Below are positions 50,701-60,390 of a stretch of DNA of 64,000 nt, piece after piece. The notes beneath the pieces were generated by a model. That model was given only the letters and a program-made list of their open reading frames with translations, did not search any database and was not told the origin of the DNA. The stretch is from Epiperipatus broadwayi (lineage: Eukaryota > Onychophora > Udeonychophora > Euonychophora > Peripatidae): NCBI GenBank assembly GCA_028023455.1, contig JAQFVV010006310.1:3348001-3412000 (forward strand), written 5' to 3'. Numbering within the stretch: position 1 is the first letter of the stretch; each line of letters opens with the position of its first letter. Made by a program: the position numbers and the translations under genes.

Positions 50701-50827
50701 ACAGAATATAAGAAGTCTTGAAAAAGATGATCCTGAAATCGCAAGGCTAAATTCAGAAATCAAGTCAGTGTTTTTACCACAGATGGCAGCACCTCTTCCT
50801 CCACTTAAGACAGCTATTACAAGTTAA
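32695..50827 (+). CDS. C12orf57: Protein C10 homologue (C12orf57-like), three coding exons
   Basis: Joining 32695-32743, 38968-39144 and 50685-50827 gives a 122-residue protein, against 126 in human C12orf57 as I recall it. Splice sites follow GT-AG: donors gtaagt and gtgagt, acceptors ttgtctag and gattttag. Both introns are phase 1. Recognisable conserved blocks are the N-terminal LTSDQAK (LSAEQAK in human), then TRMDEARDNAGNDM, FPIATQIQMEVV, KYGFTGNGDG, DDPEIARL and VFLPQM. Protein C10 is a small conserved animal protein whose loss in humans causes a developmental brain and eye syndrome. Its biochemical role is not established, so none is given here. The ATG at 32695 was chosen because it yields the expected N-terminal length and is followed by alanine codons, as in the family. 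The gene spans 18.1 kb for 369 coding bases, and its introns have collected several transposons. It converges on GTF2B. Confidence in identity is high. Confidence 0.95.
35385..35690 (+). mobile_element. tRNA-like SINE joined to half a foldback element
   Basis: The tract gcagaatggctcagttggtc (around 35397-35416) is a textbook tRNA D-arm and A box. It is followed by an anticodon-arm-like stretch and a degraded B box (agggttaaagttttattccc, around 35452-35471). From about 35563 the sequence, starting tgctattactaacagttg, matches the right half of the palindrome at 29038-29285 and ends ccatcatcacaaatcttcagg. Either the SINE body is shared with the foldback family, or a SINE lies next to a half-copy. 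The tRNA part is too degraded to be a gene. Confidence 0.6.
36675..37280 (+). mobile_element. RTE-like LINE fragment, copy 5
   Basis: The + strand aligns with the 48610-49160 part of copy 4. Both have the stretches tatttcaagattctgatgt (36686, compare 48612), cttcagaaacac/atgtcaatgaattta, atttgaattagcac-like words, and the aagagatgaaac/tatcatga region near 37180-37220. It covers the linker between endonuclease and reverse transcriptase only, with many stops. It is a short internal relic. Confidence 0.68.
37560..37650 (+). repeat. Outer fragment of the 29-kb foldback family
   Basis: The words acattcaactgttaa, agtccaacat and ccatcatcacaaacattcagg correspond in order to parts of 35570-35690 and to the arms of 29038-29285, with an internal deletion. 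Confidence 0.6.
37755..38056. mobile_element. Inverted-repeat element with about 50-bp arms
   Basis: The left arm, from about 37760 (aatgccgcaatagaaggcat ... tctagaattatccccat), pairs with the right arm near 38003-38050 (ggggataattctatagagat ... gaatgccttctcttacagca). The interior of about 190 bp has gaggcgctaggatattcagaccctag, which is itself partly palindromic (ctaggatattcagaccctag). It looks like a small non-autonomous element. No target-site duplication was identified. Confidence 0.7.
38191..38203 (+). repeat. GT microsatellite
   Basis: A run of alternating tg, about six units, within intron 1 of the C10 gene. Confidence 0.8.
38968..39144 (+). CDS. C12orf57: C10 coding exon 2
   Basis: The exon has 177 bases between acceptor ttatttgtctag and donor gtgagt. 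It encodes the most conserved part of the protein, including LAAFTIPENV, TRMDEARDNAGNDM, FPIATQIQ and YGFTGNGDG. MDEARDN is identical to the human protein as I recall it. Confidence 0.95.
39960..40520 (+). pseudogene. Decayed non-LTR reverse-transcriptase fragment
   Basis: Two motifs occur in the right order on the + strand. GTPQSSSLG at about 40133-40159 resembles the GxPQGSxLGP block. ADDCYL at about 40218-40235 resembles the catalytic xADDxxL block. The spacing, roughly 30 codons, is plausible for a LINE reverse transcriptase. The sequence is broken by frameshifts and differs from the RTE-like family of this window. It may belong to a jockey- or CR1-like element. The minus-strand open frame 40477-40277 is treated as a shadow. 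Confidence 0.42.
42527..42679. repeat. Three subterminal hairpin repeats of the DNA transposon
   Basis: Three short imperfect palindromes built on atttcta ... agaaat occur at 42527-42550, 42592-42616 and 42656-42679, spaced 64-65 bp. The loops contain gcg or gc words, and each palindrome is followed by a gcc/tcc-gttta-like or acattta sequence. Arrays of this kind near one end often serve as transposase binding sites, which is an inference here. Confidence 0.6.
43290..43800 (+). repeat. Diverged A/T-run tandem region inside the transposon
   Basis: About three diverged units, each with a T-rich part, then gcgataaacaa or tgtgataaacaa, then A runs with accaaaaaa, then cccggccccc or a relic of it (near 43340, 43575 and 43780). 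Units are about 190-220 bp. Slippage in poly(A) and poly(T) probably caused much of the variation. Confidence 0.5.
43880..47454. other. AT-rich intronic sequence
   Basis: No exon or complete element was found. At about 46059 the words cagcaatggtggccaacc look like one hAT terminal repeat, but no second end is visible. Confidence 0.45.
47455..47610 (+). repeat. Fragment of the 56-kb foldback family
   Basis: Contains taataatttttattagtc, ttattagactagcgattatc, tttctgtaatgtaattttc and ctctcatgcaag, then cttttaacatctt, in the same order as one arm of 56240-57140. It is a single unpaired arm. Confidence 0.72.
48135..50540 (+). mobile_element. RTE-like LINE, copy 4 (2.4 kb, broken)
   Basis: The longest collinear copy. 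It starts inside the endonuclease: GEEIIDLKSGHVLYY at about 48150-48195, then SASGVGFIINKK near 48210-48250. It continues through the GKHPNEAIAELDYIL block (around 48555-48600) and the linker (48681-48875 is open), then the reverse transcriptase from about 49400. There 49505-49735 encodes block A as VDNEKPFDSI, with proline in place of alanine. The catalytic block reads FSDDVIVF (around 49873-49896) instead of FADD. The C-terminal region ends near 50540 with the ccttcatcctgcagtg sequence common to the family. Many frameshifts make it inactive. Its 3' end is about 145 bp upstream of C10 exon 3. Confidence 0.85.
50685..50827 (+). CDS. C12orf57: C10 coding exon 3 and stop codon
   Basis: Begins after the acceptor gattttag. 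It encodes VVCFAQNIRSLEKDDPEIA and onward through VFLPQMAAPLPP to a TAA stop at 50825-50827. Human C12orf57 has the comparable DPEIASL and LFLPPM blocks. The C-terminal tail after the PLPP stretch is short and not conserved. Confidence 0.94.
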
Positions 50828-50875
50828 CAATTATATTTTGATATTTATTTTATAGTAGATGGAAATGTAATCCGA

Positions 50876-50886
50876 AATAAAATAAA
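50876..50886 (+). terminator. Polyadenylation signals of C10
   Basis: Two overlapping AATAAA hexamers at 50876-50881 and 50881-50886, about 50 bp after the stop codon. This implies a very short 3' untranslated region. In AT-rich DNA the hexamer is common, so the position rather than the word gives the support. Confidence 0.6.
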
Positions 50887-50889
50887 AAA

Positions 50890-52984
50890 AAATTTTTTAA
50901 TTTGGGAATGAAATTTCTTATGGAGAAAATATTGAAAACAAGTTATAATTCTATCACAAATTCAAATTTAGATAAGAGTGTAAATAAAATACATATTAAA
51001 AGTAACTACCAGATATAAAATCATCCATAAGAACAACATGATAAAGTCTCACAAATGCTAACAACCAAATTGTTGAGTCAACAAAAGAACATATTTTGTT
51101 AACTACTAGATATTATATATAATAACAAATCACTTGAAAGAATGAAATTGTATTTCAAATATTCAAAATATAACTTAATTTTGGCATTACTTTACTTCTT
51201 AAAGAAAAACCACTAAAAATTAATTTTTAATGATCCTAGAAAACAACAAATCAATGATTAAATGTAAACAATTAATTTACAGTTTAATGATAATTGGAAA
51301 AAACTATCAGATCATATGATAAAAATTTTCTTAATATTTTTATTATATATAATATTTAGTAGCTAGCAAAAGTCTTTTGTTGCTAAAATAATGACTTGGG
51401 CATTATTTGCTAATATTTTATGCTGTGCTCATGAAAGATTTAATATATGATCTAGTAATTATTTTCAATTGTATTAGACCATTATTGTTTATATTATTAT
51501 TAATATATAATTTAATTAAAAGTTCCTTTTGTAGATAAATAAACTACCACATCAGAAAATTAAGGAATAATTTCAAAATGTTTGAATATTCGAAACCGTT
51601 AAAATTTTCATATTATAATCTATATATACAAAATTATTGGTAATGGTTAATAAATTTACATCTATATAGATATATATTAGTTATGCAATTTGTAATCTTT
51701 GCATACAAAAAAGAATTACAATACATATACAAAATATTTATTCACAATATATATATATTGTCTTAGATTTTAATTTTTAAACTTTATATCTAAACATTGT
51801 CATATTATTTTTTGCTTTTCTGATGGGATAGGTAAATTCATTTTCAAAAAAAAAAAAAAAAAGCTTTTAAATTGAATTTTAATAATTTTATATACATACA
51901 TAGATAGACTTAATCCTAATACCTAAAATTCACAAAACTTACATTTTAGCTATTTCTATGAACAATAAAATTTGCTGACTTTAATAAAAAGCATGCACTT
52001 ACGGTTTATTCAAATAATTTTTCATATTTCATTAAAATTTTTAATACATACACGTGCAATTTAGTGTAAATACTAATAAAATTAATGAGCTGAACTAATG
52101 TGACATTTTTTTAAAAAACCATAGTTGTGCTTTTAAAAAGATCAATTCTAATTGCTAAATCTACAGAAATGGACAACAAAAAAATATCAGTAAACAAACT
52201 GATGTAGTAAAAAAAGAAAGCAATGGAGAGATAATGACTAAGTATATGGTTATGATTAACATAACATAAAAATATTAAGTTATAGTCAGCAATAACATCC
52301 TTTAACCATTACCTCTTCCACAAAATCCATGTTCAAGACCATAAAAATAGTTTTGAAAATGACTTGTGGCATTCATTCATTTTACATCCAATCTAATAAA
52401 GATGTGATTTTTGTAATAGTAAACTGTAAAATATAATATCCGTCTCATGCTGAAAATTATATTCATTAAACATATCTTTCCATGATATTTTTAGAATTTT
52501 AATTGAATAAATGCTTTTATATTATATGGATAGGGGCCAAGTCTTGTTTCATACTGTAAATTACGTAAAACAAGTTTTATATGCAACTAATTACTGTGAT
52601 GAAATACCCTATTTTTTTTAACTTACTAAAGGCAGCAACTAACATTTGGAATCTGTGCCGAGTCAATATTTTAGTCCACCTTTCTATTTAAAATGCTTCC
52701 AGCCCTCTCAAGTTATTAATTCATCAAATTAAAAATTGCTGAAGATTTTTCTTCAATCATGTGCTGATAAAATTTTTTGAACATTAATATATTCACTTTT
52801 AGTATATTATTATTAATTTCAATGATATAACTTTTACTATTGCTTAAATATGTATTATTCATAATTGTATTCATAACACAGAACATTCTCATTCAAATAC
52901 GTTATTCAGAATTATTTTCAGATTCATATATCAAATCATACTAATAAACTTCCCAAAAACAATTTTACTTTTTATTTATCAAAG
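50890..52984. other. Convergent intergenic region, AT-rich
   Basis: No gene or delimited element could be named. Confidence 0.5.
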
Positions 52985-53640
52985 CTCACTTATTCAGTCT
53001 GATAAAAGAATTCCTCTTTCATCTGATCTCCAACCATATATACTGTAAATAAATCAACACTGATATCTGAAAAAGCTGAAACTTATTATTAGGGGCGATC
53101 TTAGTTCACAAATTAATCAAGCCAGTTTAACATTTCATACATTACTATTATGTATATGATTGGAGGTCAGATGGACGAATTCTTTTATCAGACTGAATAA
53201 ATGGGTATTGATGAATGAACAATAGAATTGTATTTGCAAATTTATTAAAAAATGATTCGTTGTAAGTCTACCTGCAAAATAATTGAACAATGTATTAGAA
53301 CGAGAATATTCTGTGATATGATTATAATCCTACACATTACATATTCAAGCAGTAGTAAAAATTATTTAAGTGCTGTTGAAATTAGTAATATTTAATTTTA
53401 AATATATAAAATGTTAAGCTGGCTTGATTAATTTGCAAACTAAGATCACTGTTAATAATAAGTTTCAGCCTTTTCAAAAATCAATGGTGATTTGTTTTCA
53501 ATATATATAGTTGGAGGTCAGATGAAAGAAAATCCTCTATCAGACTGTATGAATGGGCATTGATAAATGAAAAGTAAAATTGTATTTGCAAATTTATTAA
53601 AAATGATTCATTACGAGTCTGCTTGAAAATAATTCTAATT
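52985..53640. mobile_element. Compound inverted repeat with a third direct copy
   Basis: The left arm (about 52985-53143) is the reverse complement of 53402-53560. It shares agtctgataaaagaattcc / gaaaatcctctatcagactg and gatcttagttcacaaattaa / taatttgcaaactaagatc. A segment starting attggaggtcagatgg at 53160, reading ttttatcagactgaataaat and attgtatttgcaaatttatt, is repeated in direct orientation at 53510-53640. So one unit occurs three times, once inverted. This suggests insertion of a foldback element into, or next to, another copy. Confidence 0.75.
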
Positions 53641-55169
53641 AACATCCACAAGCCAAAAAGATGAAATTTTTGTCTTTGCTTTTAATCAATTCAAATTAAA
53701 AATTCCACCATCAAATCTATAACGCTCACATCTTGATTCTTTAAGTCGAATATAAACAGTTCCAAAAACTACTATCATAAAAAATTAAAAACAAAGTTGA
53801 AACTAGTACACATCTTTACTTCTGTAGAAATAACACTACTTCTAATTTCACCATGTAGATGTCATTAATAGTTACATTTAATAATTTTTTTCTATTATTA
53901 TAACAATGTAATGAGTTATCCATAAATCAAAGCAAAGAATAAGCTAATCAATAAATTGCATTTTTTTCTGTAAAAAATCATAAATAGAAAAGTAATATAA
54001 TTTATTTAGAAATCAAACTTGAAAATATCTTTAGCAAACAACAGTTGAATTTTGTTAGCAATATAACAGCAAATGGCTATTATGAACGCAAAGCCAAAAA
54101 AATAGTATGTCTGAAAACCTAAAATTAATTTATTCAGTGAATAATGGTTGAAAAATATTTTCAATAAGTGTTGTCAATGCAAACATTCCGGCTGAAATTA
54201 AATTTACATTTGTCATCACTATTGACTTAATTTCTTACATTTCCATTAACACTTATTGACAGTATTTGTTTTTCAACCTCTGCATACCAATTTAAGCTAT
54301 ATTGATTACACTTGTTGAAACTTTTTTCCAATCATTTTATTCATTAAAGGTATTGTTTTCTAAATAAATATTATTTTCATGTTTTTGATTTTTTGCAAAA
54401 AATATAAAAACTTATTACTTTATATCTGTTTTGGTATGTAGATAATGGTAGTACCTATATGCAATTAGTATCGAAATTATTTGCATATATTCATTGTTAT
54501 TTAAAATAAATTTAATCAGATCATATTTGTAAATATATGTGTAATATTGTAAATATTGGTTTTTAATTTTATTTAATGTAACTTGTTATCTTGTATCAGG
54601 GGTATAATGATAAGAATAAGAGTGGAATTATTACATGTTCACACAATCTTAAAATATCTGAAAACAGCTAAAAATATATATATACAACAACAGTATAGTA
54701 AAAATACGTATAGAGAGTTTTGCCTGTTTAAAATAACAGTATAGTATAAAGTAAATAGTATTATCTGCAATATAACATAATTTTTATTATCTTTATTTAC
54801 ACGTTACAATCTTTTAAACATATTAGCTATACATCTTTTATGTTTCTGCACATAAATATATTAAAATCATTAACTAATTTCACAGTAATAGGATTGCTTT
54901 GTAAACTGTGACATCTAATTCAAAATTTACAATTTCTTTCATTATTTATTAGAAAAATGTTAAGTTTTTATTTGATGACAAAAAATATTGCAAACACAAA
55001 TTATATTAAATAAAAATAGGGTTATTTAATGAAAACAAACATCAAACTATATAATAATTTCAGTTATATCATCATTTAATTAAACATTTTTTTTCACTTA
55101 TAGCAAATATACTGCATAATATCTTCAGAGTCTTTATACATCCAAATTCTGAAAATACATATCTATGAA
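53641..55169. other. AT-rich intergenic sequence with a small retroposon insert
   Basis: Apart from the short insertion at 54690-54747, nothing could be supported here. Confidence 0.5.
54690..54747 (+). mobile_element. 34-bp retroposon stub with 12-bp target-site duplication
   Basis: The sequence aacagtatagta is present at 54690-54701 and 54736-54747. Between the two lie only 34 bp (54702-54735), reading aatacgtatagagagttttg then cctgttt and a few A/T bases. This equals the extreme 3' end of the element at 18982-19514 and of the copy at 57719-57841. It is therefore a drastically 5'-truncated insertion, and it marks the 3' end of that retroposon family. Confidence 0.8.
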
Positions 55170-55443
55170 AAATAAATCCTAGATATAATAAAATATCGTT
55201 ATCTAATAACAAAATGATATATAACAATAGCTGTAATATAGTCATATAATCATAACATATAAAAAGAATATAGAAAAACTCTTTTCGGCAAATTTTAAAT
55301 TTTTGCCCTTTTCAATATGTCTTAATTACAAAAGAGTTTTTATATGTTATTTTTATGTGTTATGATTATATGACTATATTACAGCTACTGTCACATATCA
55401 TTTTGTTGTTAGATAAAGATATTTTATTATATCGAGGATTTAT
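55170..55443. mobile_element. Palindromic foldback element (about 275 bp)
   Basis: The left arm (55170-55285) and right arm (55330-55443) are inverted copies with few mismatches and small gaps; for example, tatagtcatataatcataac pairs with gttatgattatatgactata. The 44-bp centre holds its own stem, ggcaaattttaaatttttgcc. No coding sequence. It lies just beyond the 3' side of GTF2B and contains a minus-strand AATAAA (55423-55428) that could in principle serve that gene. Confidence 0.82.
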
Positions 55444-56011
55444 GTTCAATTTGCAAAAGCAACATAAAGGATTAATTCCTTATATTTTATATCTATGAAA
55501 GAAATTATATTTACTTAAAAAATGACTTTGATTTTACCTGCTAGTATGGCTGCCTACTTCTTCCAAACCAGTTTTTTTTTTAAAAAAAAAAAACTTTTCT
55601 TAAATGGTAACAGGGTCCTAACTTTAATGCTTACAGAGTAAATGAAAAATAGTTTTCAGGAATAATCATGATTTAAATAGTAATGGTATAGAATAACATG
55701 TTGAAATTTTTTATAATTTGACAAACAAATTTAGATTAGATATTCTGTCCTATAATCTTTAATTACATTGCTGTGAAGTATGTATATAGAATATACTAAA
55801 ATCAAAATTTGATAAGAAACTTAAACATACATGCTGAACTCTGAACTGAAAAAGTGAACACAATCTTTTATGATTTTGTATTTTTAAAAAAGTATGTGTA
55901 TAAATATAAGTATGATACAGTTTATATTACTCCGATTTTGGCTTTCTGGCTTCAAACAATTCTCCTTACATTTAAAAAAAAAAATACATTTTTTAAAACA
56001 TTTTCTAGTTT

Positions 56012-56145
56012 TTATAATTGTGGAAGTTCCTCAATTGGTGTAACAAACTTGAAATCATCTGGGAAAAGTTCCTTGGCTCGAGGATACATTAACTTATATG
56101 ATTGTCGAATTGTAACTTCAGCTACTCCTGCTGTATCTCCAATTT
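56012..56145 (-). CDS. GTF2B: Transcription factor TFIIB, last coding exon (partial gene)
   Basis: On the minus strand the exon begins after the acceptor ttttattttaaag. Its first two bases complete a glutamate codon. It then reads [43 protein letters not shown] and a TAA stop at 56014-56012. This is the C-terminal end of TFIIB, the second half of the second cyclin fold. The human end, as I recall it, is almost the same (EIGDIAGVADVTIRQSY ... DFKFDTPVDKLPQL). TFIIB binds the TBP-promoter complex and RNA polymerase II and sets the transcription start. The remaining six or so exons expected from other animals were not found between 56.2 and 64 kb, so the upstream intron probably exceeds 7.8 kb. 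The + strand open frame over this exon (55854-56156) is a shadow. Confidence 0.95.
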
Positions 56146-56239
56146 CTTTAAAATAAAAAAGTTTATAAATAACATTTTATAATTATTATTAACCATACTA
56201 GCCATAAATATTATATAAAATAAAGTGGTATTACACTAA

Positions 56240-57140
56240 TTTTATTAGCCACTCATTAGACTAGAGAATATCCAATAATGAATATTTCTCTAGTGTAAGT
56301 TTCACTACAATACTCTCATATAAGGTAGAGACTGGTTTCTATTTGCTTTTAACATCTTGTGGAAGATGTAATCATAAACAACATATGACCAAAGACGTGT
56401 GAAAAAGATCTATAATCCCAAGGTGAATATTTTGTGCTGAACCAGCACTCATCAGTTGACTCAAACCCAATCTCTTACACATATCTTTATTATTGGTTAC
56501 TGTATATAGATAGCAAATTACTAGTTTAATTGATAAGTATCAAATATGTTGCCCTCCACAATTTTGACACAAATCATTTAATGAAAGCATATTAATAATT
56601 TTTATTAGTCATTCATTAGACTAAAGATTACCCAATAATTAACATTTCTGTAGTCTTTGGTCACATTTTTATGATTACATCCTTCCACAAGGTGTTAAAA
56701 GCAGATAGAAACCAGCCCTATCTTGCATGAATAGCGTAGTGAAAATTACACTACAAAAATATTTGTTATTGGATAATCTTTAGTATAATGAATGTCTAAT
56801 AAAAATTATTAATATGCTTTCATTAAGTGATTTGGGTCAAAGTTGTGAAGGCAGCATGGTTGACATTTATCTAGTAAACTGTAACAATTTGCTATATATA
56901 TGTAGTAAATTTAAGATAAGTGTAAGAGATTGTGATCTGGACCAATTGATAAGTGCTGGTTCAGCATGAAATGTGCATCTTGGGAATCATAGATCTTTTT
57001 TACATGTATTTTGGTCATGTATATTTATGATTACATCTGTCCACAAGATGTTACAAGCAAATAGAAACCAATCCCCATCTTGTATGAAAGCAAATGCTGT
57101 AGTGAAAATTACACTACAGAAATATTATTCAAAAGTGGTA
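56240..57140. mobile_element. Very long palindrome (about 0.9 kb, arms about 430 bp)
   Basis: Nested inverted homology runs from the outside inward. The segment 56270-56385 (tttctctagtgtaagtttc, ctggtttctatttgctttta, catcttgtgg) pairs with 57020-57135. Next, 56460-56510 (ctcttacacatatcttt) pairs with about 56905-56925, and 56530-56580 (tgttgccctccacaattttgac) pairs with 56840-56870. Finally 56579-56690 pairs with 56710-56826, with aatgaaagcatattaataat exactly inverted at the two ends. The centre is near 56702. Related single arms are at 47455-47610 and 26295-26395. No coding sequence. It lies in the GTF2B intron about 100 bp from the exon. Confidence 0.8.
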
Positions 57141-57254
57141 TTGCAGCTTAAAGAGAAAAAGATAACATTAACAGAAGTCATATTACATGTTCCCAATTAC
57201 GAAACTGAAATTTTTTGAATAAAAATAAACTGATCAATAAAAAGATGAAACAGT

Positions 57255-57500
57255 ATTTACATATCCTCTGCTGGACATATTACCTGGAATACCAATTATT
57301 AGCTAGTGAGAGTCTCGGGTATTTTTTCACATTTGTTTTATTCTCTAACTAAAAATAGTTAGATATTCTTTGTTGACTACACTATTTTATCAGGATTGTT
57401 GATAGACTGTTATCTAGAAGAAACATCCTAGACCTAATTAGAACCTCAAAAAAAAATTTCCAACCAGCTAGGATTTGAATCCACAGCATAATAAAGATAG
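57255..57500 (+). repeat. Diverged copy of the 11-kb repeat family
   Basis: Shares the order agctagtgagagt, ttttcacatttgttttattc, taaaaatagtta, a ttgttgactac stretch and acctaattagaacctc with 11105-11440. It ends with taggatttgaatccacagc, a B-box-like sequence. This suggests a degenerate tRNA-derived SINE, but the A box is not clear. Confidence 0.5.
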
Positions 57501-57718
57501 ATATTCTACCATAGAAAAAAGGACTAACTTTCTATAGCAGAACTTTGAATCAAAATGATTATTAAGTTCTGAAAGTTAAGATTTCAGATTATAATTAATT
57601 AAAGAAAAGTTTATTGTAAAAATGTAATTACAAAGAATGCAATGAAAAAAAAAGTTCTATCATGATCATATAAAGAAAGAATTTGTAATCTGAGAAATGT
57701 CACATATTATTAATAAGT

Positions 57719-57841
57719 AGTCTGGGGATATTGGATGAGTAGGCACTAGATGAGGATTCTATGCACAAGCCTTCTGGCATCCACTGATTACTCTAGCTTG
57801 CTGTGTGTGGCAATACGTATAGTGAGTTTTGCTTGTTTTAA
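57719..57841 (+). mobile_element. Second truncated copy of the 19-kb retroposon family
   Basis: Begins agtctggggatattggatga and continues with taggcactagatgaggattc, tatgcacaagccttctggca and tccactgattactct. It ends caatacgtatagtgagtttt then gcttgtttta. It matches 19389-19512 at about 85-90 percent by eye, and is 5'-truncated. No convincing target-site duplication was seen. Confidence 0.78.
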
Positions 57842-60119
57842 ATCTAATTTAGGAAAAACAAATCTAATTTTATTCATGGTAAAAATGAAAAAGAAATTGC
57901 TACACTATTTAACAAACCATGTCCAAAACCTAAATCAATACAAATTTACATTCGCATAATAGTTACCAAGTTTTTTTGAAAAAAAAAAAAATCTACATAC
58001 AATGAATGATGTACTTAATCTTCTGGAATATCAATTGGTGATGGTAGTTACTATTCTAGCTCAGAGAACTATGCATCAATTTCATATGCAATAGAAATCA
58101 TGATGTTGATTCTTAATGATGTTAAGAATGCTTTTTTTTTTTTCTAGATATGTTGAGACAAATAATAAATACTAGGTGGTTTCAATGTAATTTCCATTCC
58201 TGCATTGATTCAATGAAACAAAAAGTACTGCTAATCGTATGAGTTTTGCTGTGTTGCTAAATTTATGAAATACGTTGAATTAATTTTGATCCATTTGTTA
58301 CTTATCATTAACAGTAGATAAAACAAGTGCCGCTCTCTACTCTAGTGACATCTGTAGTATCAGTGAGAAATTACCTGGTGATAATGCATTTAAATATCCA
58401 GGCCATATGATAATCATGGAGAGTTGCTTATATTTTATATTAGATAGAGAATTAAATGATTTATTATTAATGTCCTAGCCAAGAGATAAAGCAGCCCACA
58501 GTTAACAAAGAACTGAGGGTAGTAAAGTATTTAGTTACTGATCTGGAATCAAATCTATGCAACTGTAACAGATTGTAAAATGTTTGAATTTTGGGGCATT
58601 TAGTTTGAATGATCAAATAAAGCTAAAGATGATTGCTAGATGTTTAACTGCATTATGCTCAGGTTTGAACTCCCAAGTCTCTATGATAAAGGCAAAACCC
58701 AAACACCAATGGTCTGGGGAGCTTATTATAAATGGAATTAGAGTGGAGAGCTATTCTTATTTCATCAAATATGTGTAAGATAAAGAATTAAGTGATTTAT
58801 TTATTATTAAGAGTTGTTTGTTGTCAAGTATATAAATATATTACAGAATTTCTACATATTCTAATTTAGACTTTTGGGAAGGCAAATACTGTCTTGTACC
58901 TTTTTTCCATACTTTTCTATTAAAAATTCTAACTGTAACTCAAATTTTCTCAACTTCTATTTTTACAATTTCATTTTAAAATAATTCTAAGCTGTTATAT
59001 ATACATAAACTCCCCACTTACATTTTATCTGATTATTCAATTCTGATTATAAAAGCAAAGTCCACAAGTTTTTGAAGAAAGAAAAACTTATCATCAGATA
59101 AGTCAATTACCTGTTAATAAAGGTTTCTTATACCTATCCTGTCTTGCTTCATCCTCTGGTTAAAAATTACTAGATATAAAACCAAAAACATGATTTCAGC
59201 TTACAAAATGCTTTTCCAGGAACAAGCTCTATTTATTTTATTTCAGTGCTGCTATTTGTTGTAATGGCTTTTTAAATTCCTATCCAATGTTATCCTGTCC
59301 ATTTTTCCAGACTAATTTTTTAATTTCATGCTGTTAGCTTTGACAATAAAAAAATACTTAATATGCATTAAAAAGGCAAAAATAATTGTTTTCTTCAACT
59401 ATAATTTAACAAGGGGTGTCCAAAAATTAATACAATCACTAGCTGTAAAAATTAAGTGATTGAATTAATTTCTGGATATTCTATGCTTTTATTTCAAATT
59501 AAATCTAAATTCAAATTGTGGTTGGAGTAAATTAATTATTTTTAACTTTTTAGTATTCGGAATTTTTTTGTAATTAATCATATTCAAATTTAAAAATTTT
59601 TTGTGATTTATAAAATATTTTTTATATGTATTATTTTTAACATTTTAGTATTCTGATATTTTTTGTAATTATTCCTATTCAAATTTTAGAAAACAGAGAA
59701 TAAAAACAATGTTGCAATCTATGTAATATTTAAAAGAAAATTTGCATGCATTAAAAATAGATTCCAATATTATTTTGTTTATGAAAATGTTTTAAAAAAA
59801 TATCAAGAAAAATTAAAATTTCATGTTTTTAAAAATACAATTCTAACAAGAGAAAATTAAGATTTATTTTCATTTTACTTCAACTGACCATAAAAACTTT
59901 TTAAAAAAATATATATGGTCCTCTCATGCGCATGACTAAAAACTTACTGAACTAGTGTTTGAAATTTAGCTCATCAATACCATTACAGTAGACAACAAAT
60001 AGGACAACCTGAAATATTTCATTGTCATTGATTTCTATTACGTACAAAATTTAACCTAAACGAACAGAGTTCCTAAGTTAAATAAAAACATTTAAAAAAA
60101 AAAAAGCAAATTTGATAAT

Positions 60120-60390
60120 ATAAGCCAGAAAATAACTTGAATATGGACATCCATTGATTACTCAAACTTAGAATCAATAGCACCACTGGAGTAAAATAAA
60201 TAAAATTTGCTAGTGACTAATTAGATATCCACTTGCTGATCAACATTGGATGATTAATTAAACTGGCTATGGCCAGACCATCTGCAAAAAAAAATTTTCA
60301 CCACTTTATTCACATTTAAATCAATTCACAACTTCTCTGCACAAGTTAATCAATGAAAAGATTAAGCCATATGATCAGAATCAGTCAGTA
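60120..60390 (+). repeat. Third, most diverged copy of the 11-kb repeat family
   Basis: Matches include tttgctagtgactaa, caacattggatgattaatta, actggctatg and gaccatctgcaaaaaaaaatttt, in the same order as 11270-11410. The beginning (catccattgattactcaaac) also recalls the retroposon at 57719. Boundaries are uncertain. Confidence 0.45.

Noticed and set aside
55854-56156. 100-codon open frame on the + strand
   Set aside because: It is the antisense shadow of the TFIIB last exon. The minus strand gives a clear conserved protein.
59105-59200. Possible upstream TFIIB exon on the minus strand (caggtaatt donor-like word)
   Set aside because: Translations of the flanking sequence in all minus-strand frames give stops and nothing like the conserved TFIIB block.
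59414-59435. Mariner-like end (ggggtgtccaaaaattaa)
   Set aside because: No matching inverted end or TA boundary pair was found. A short match of this kind occurs by chance in AT-rich DNA.
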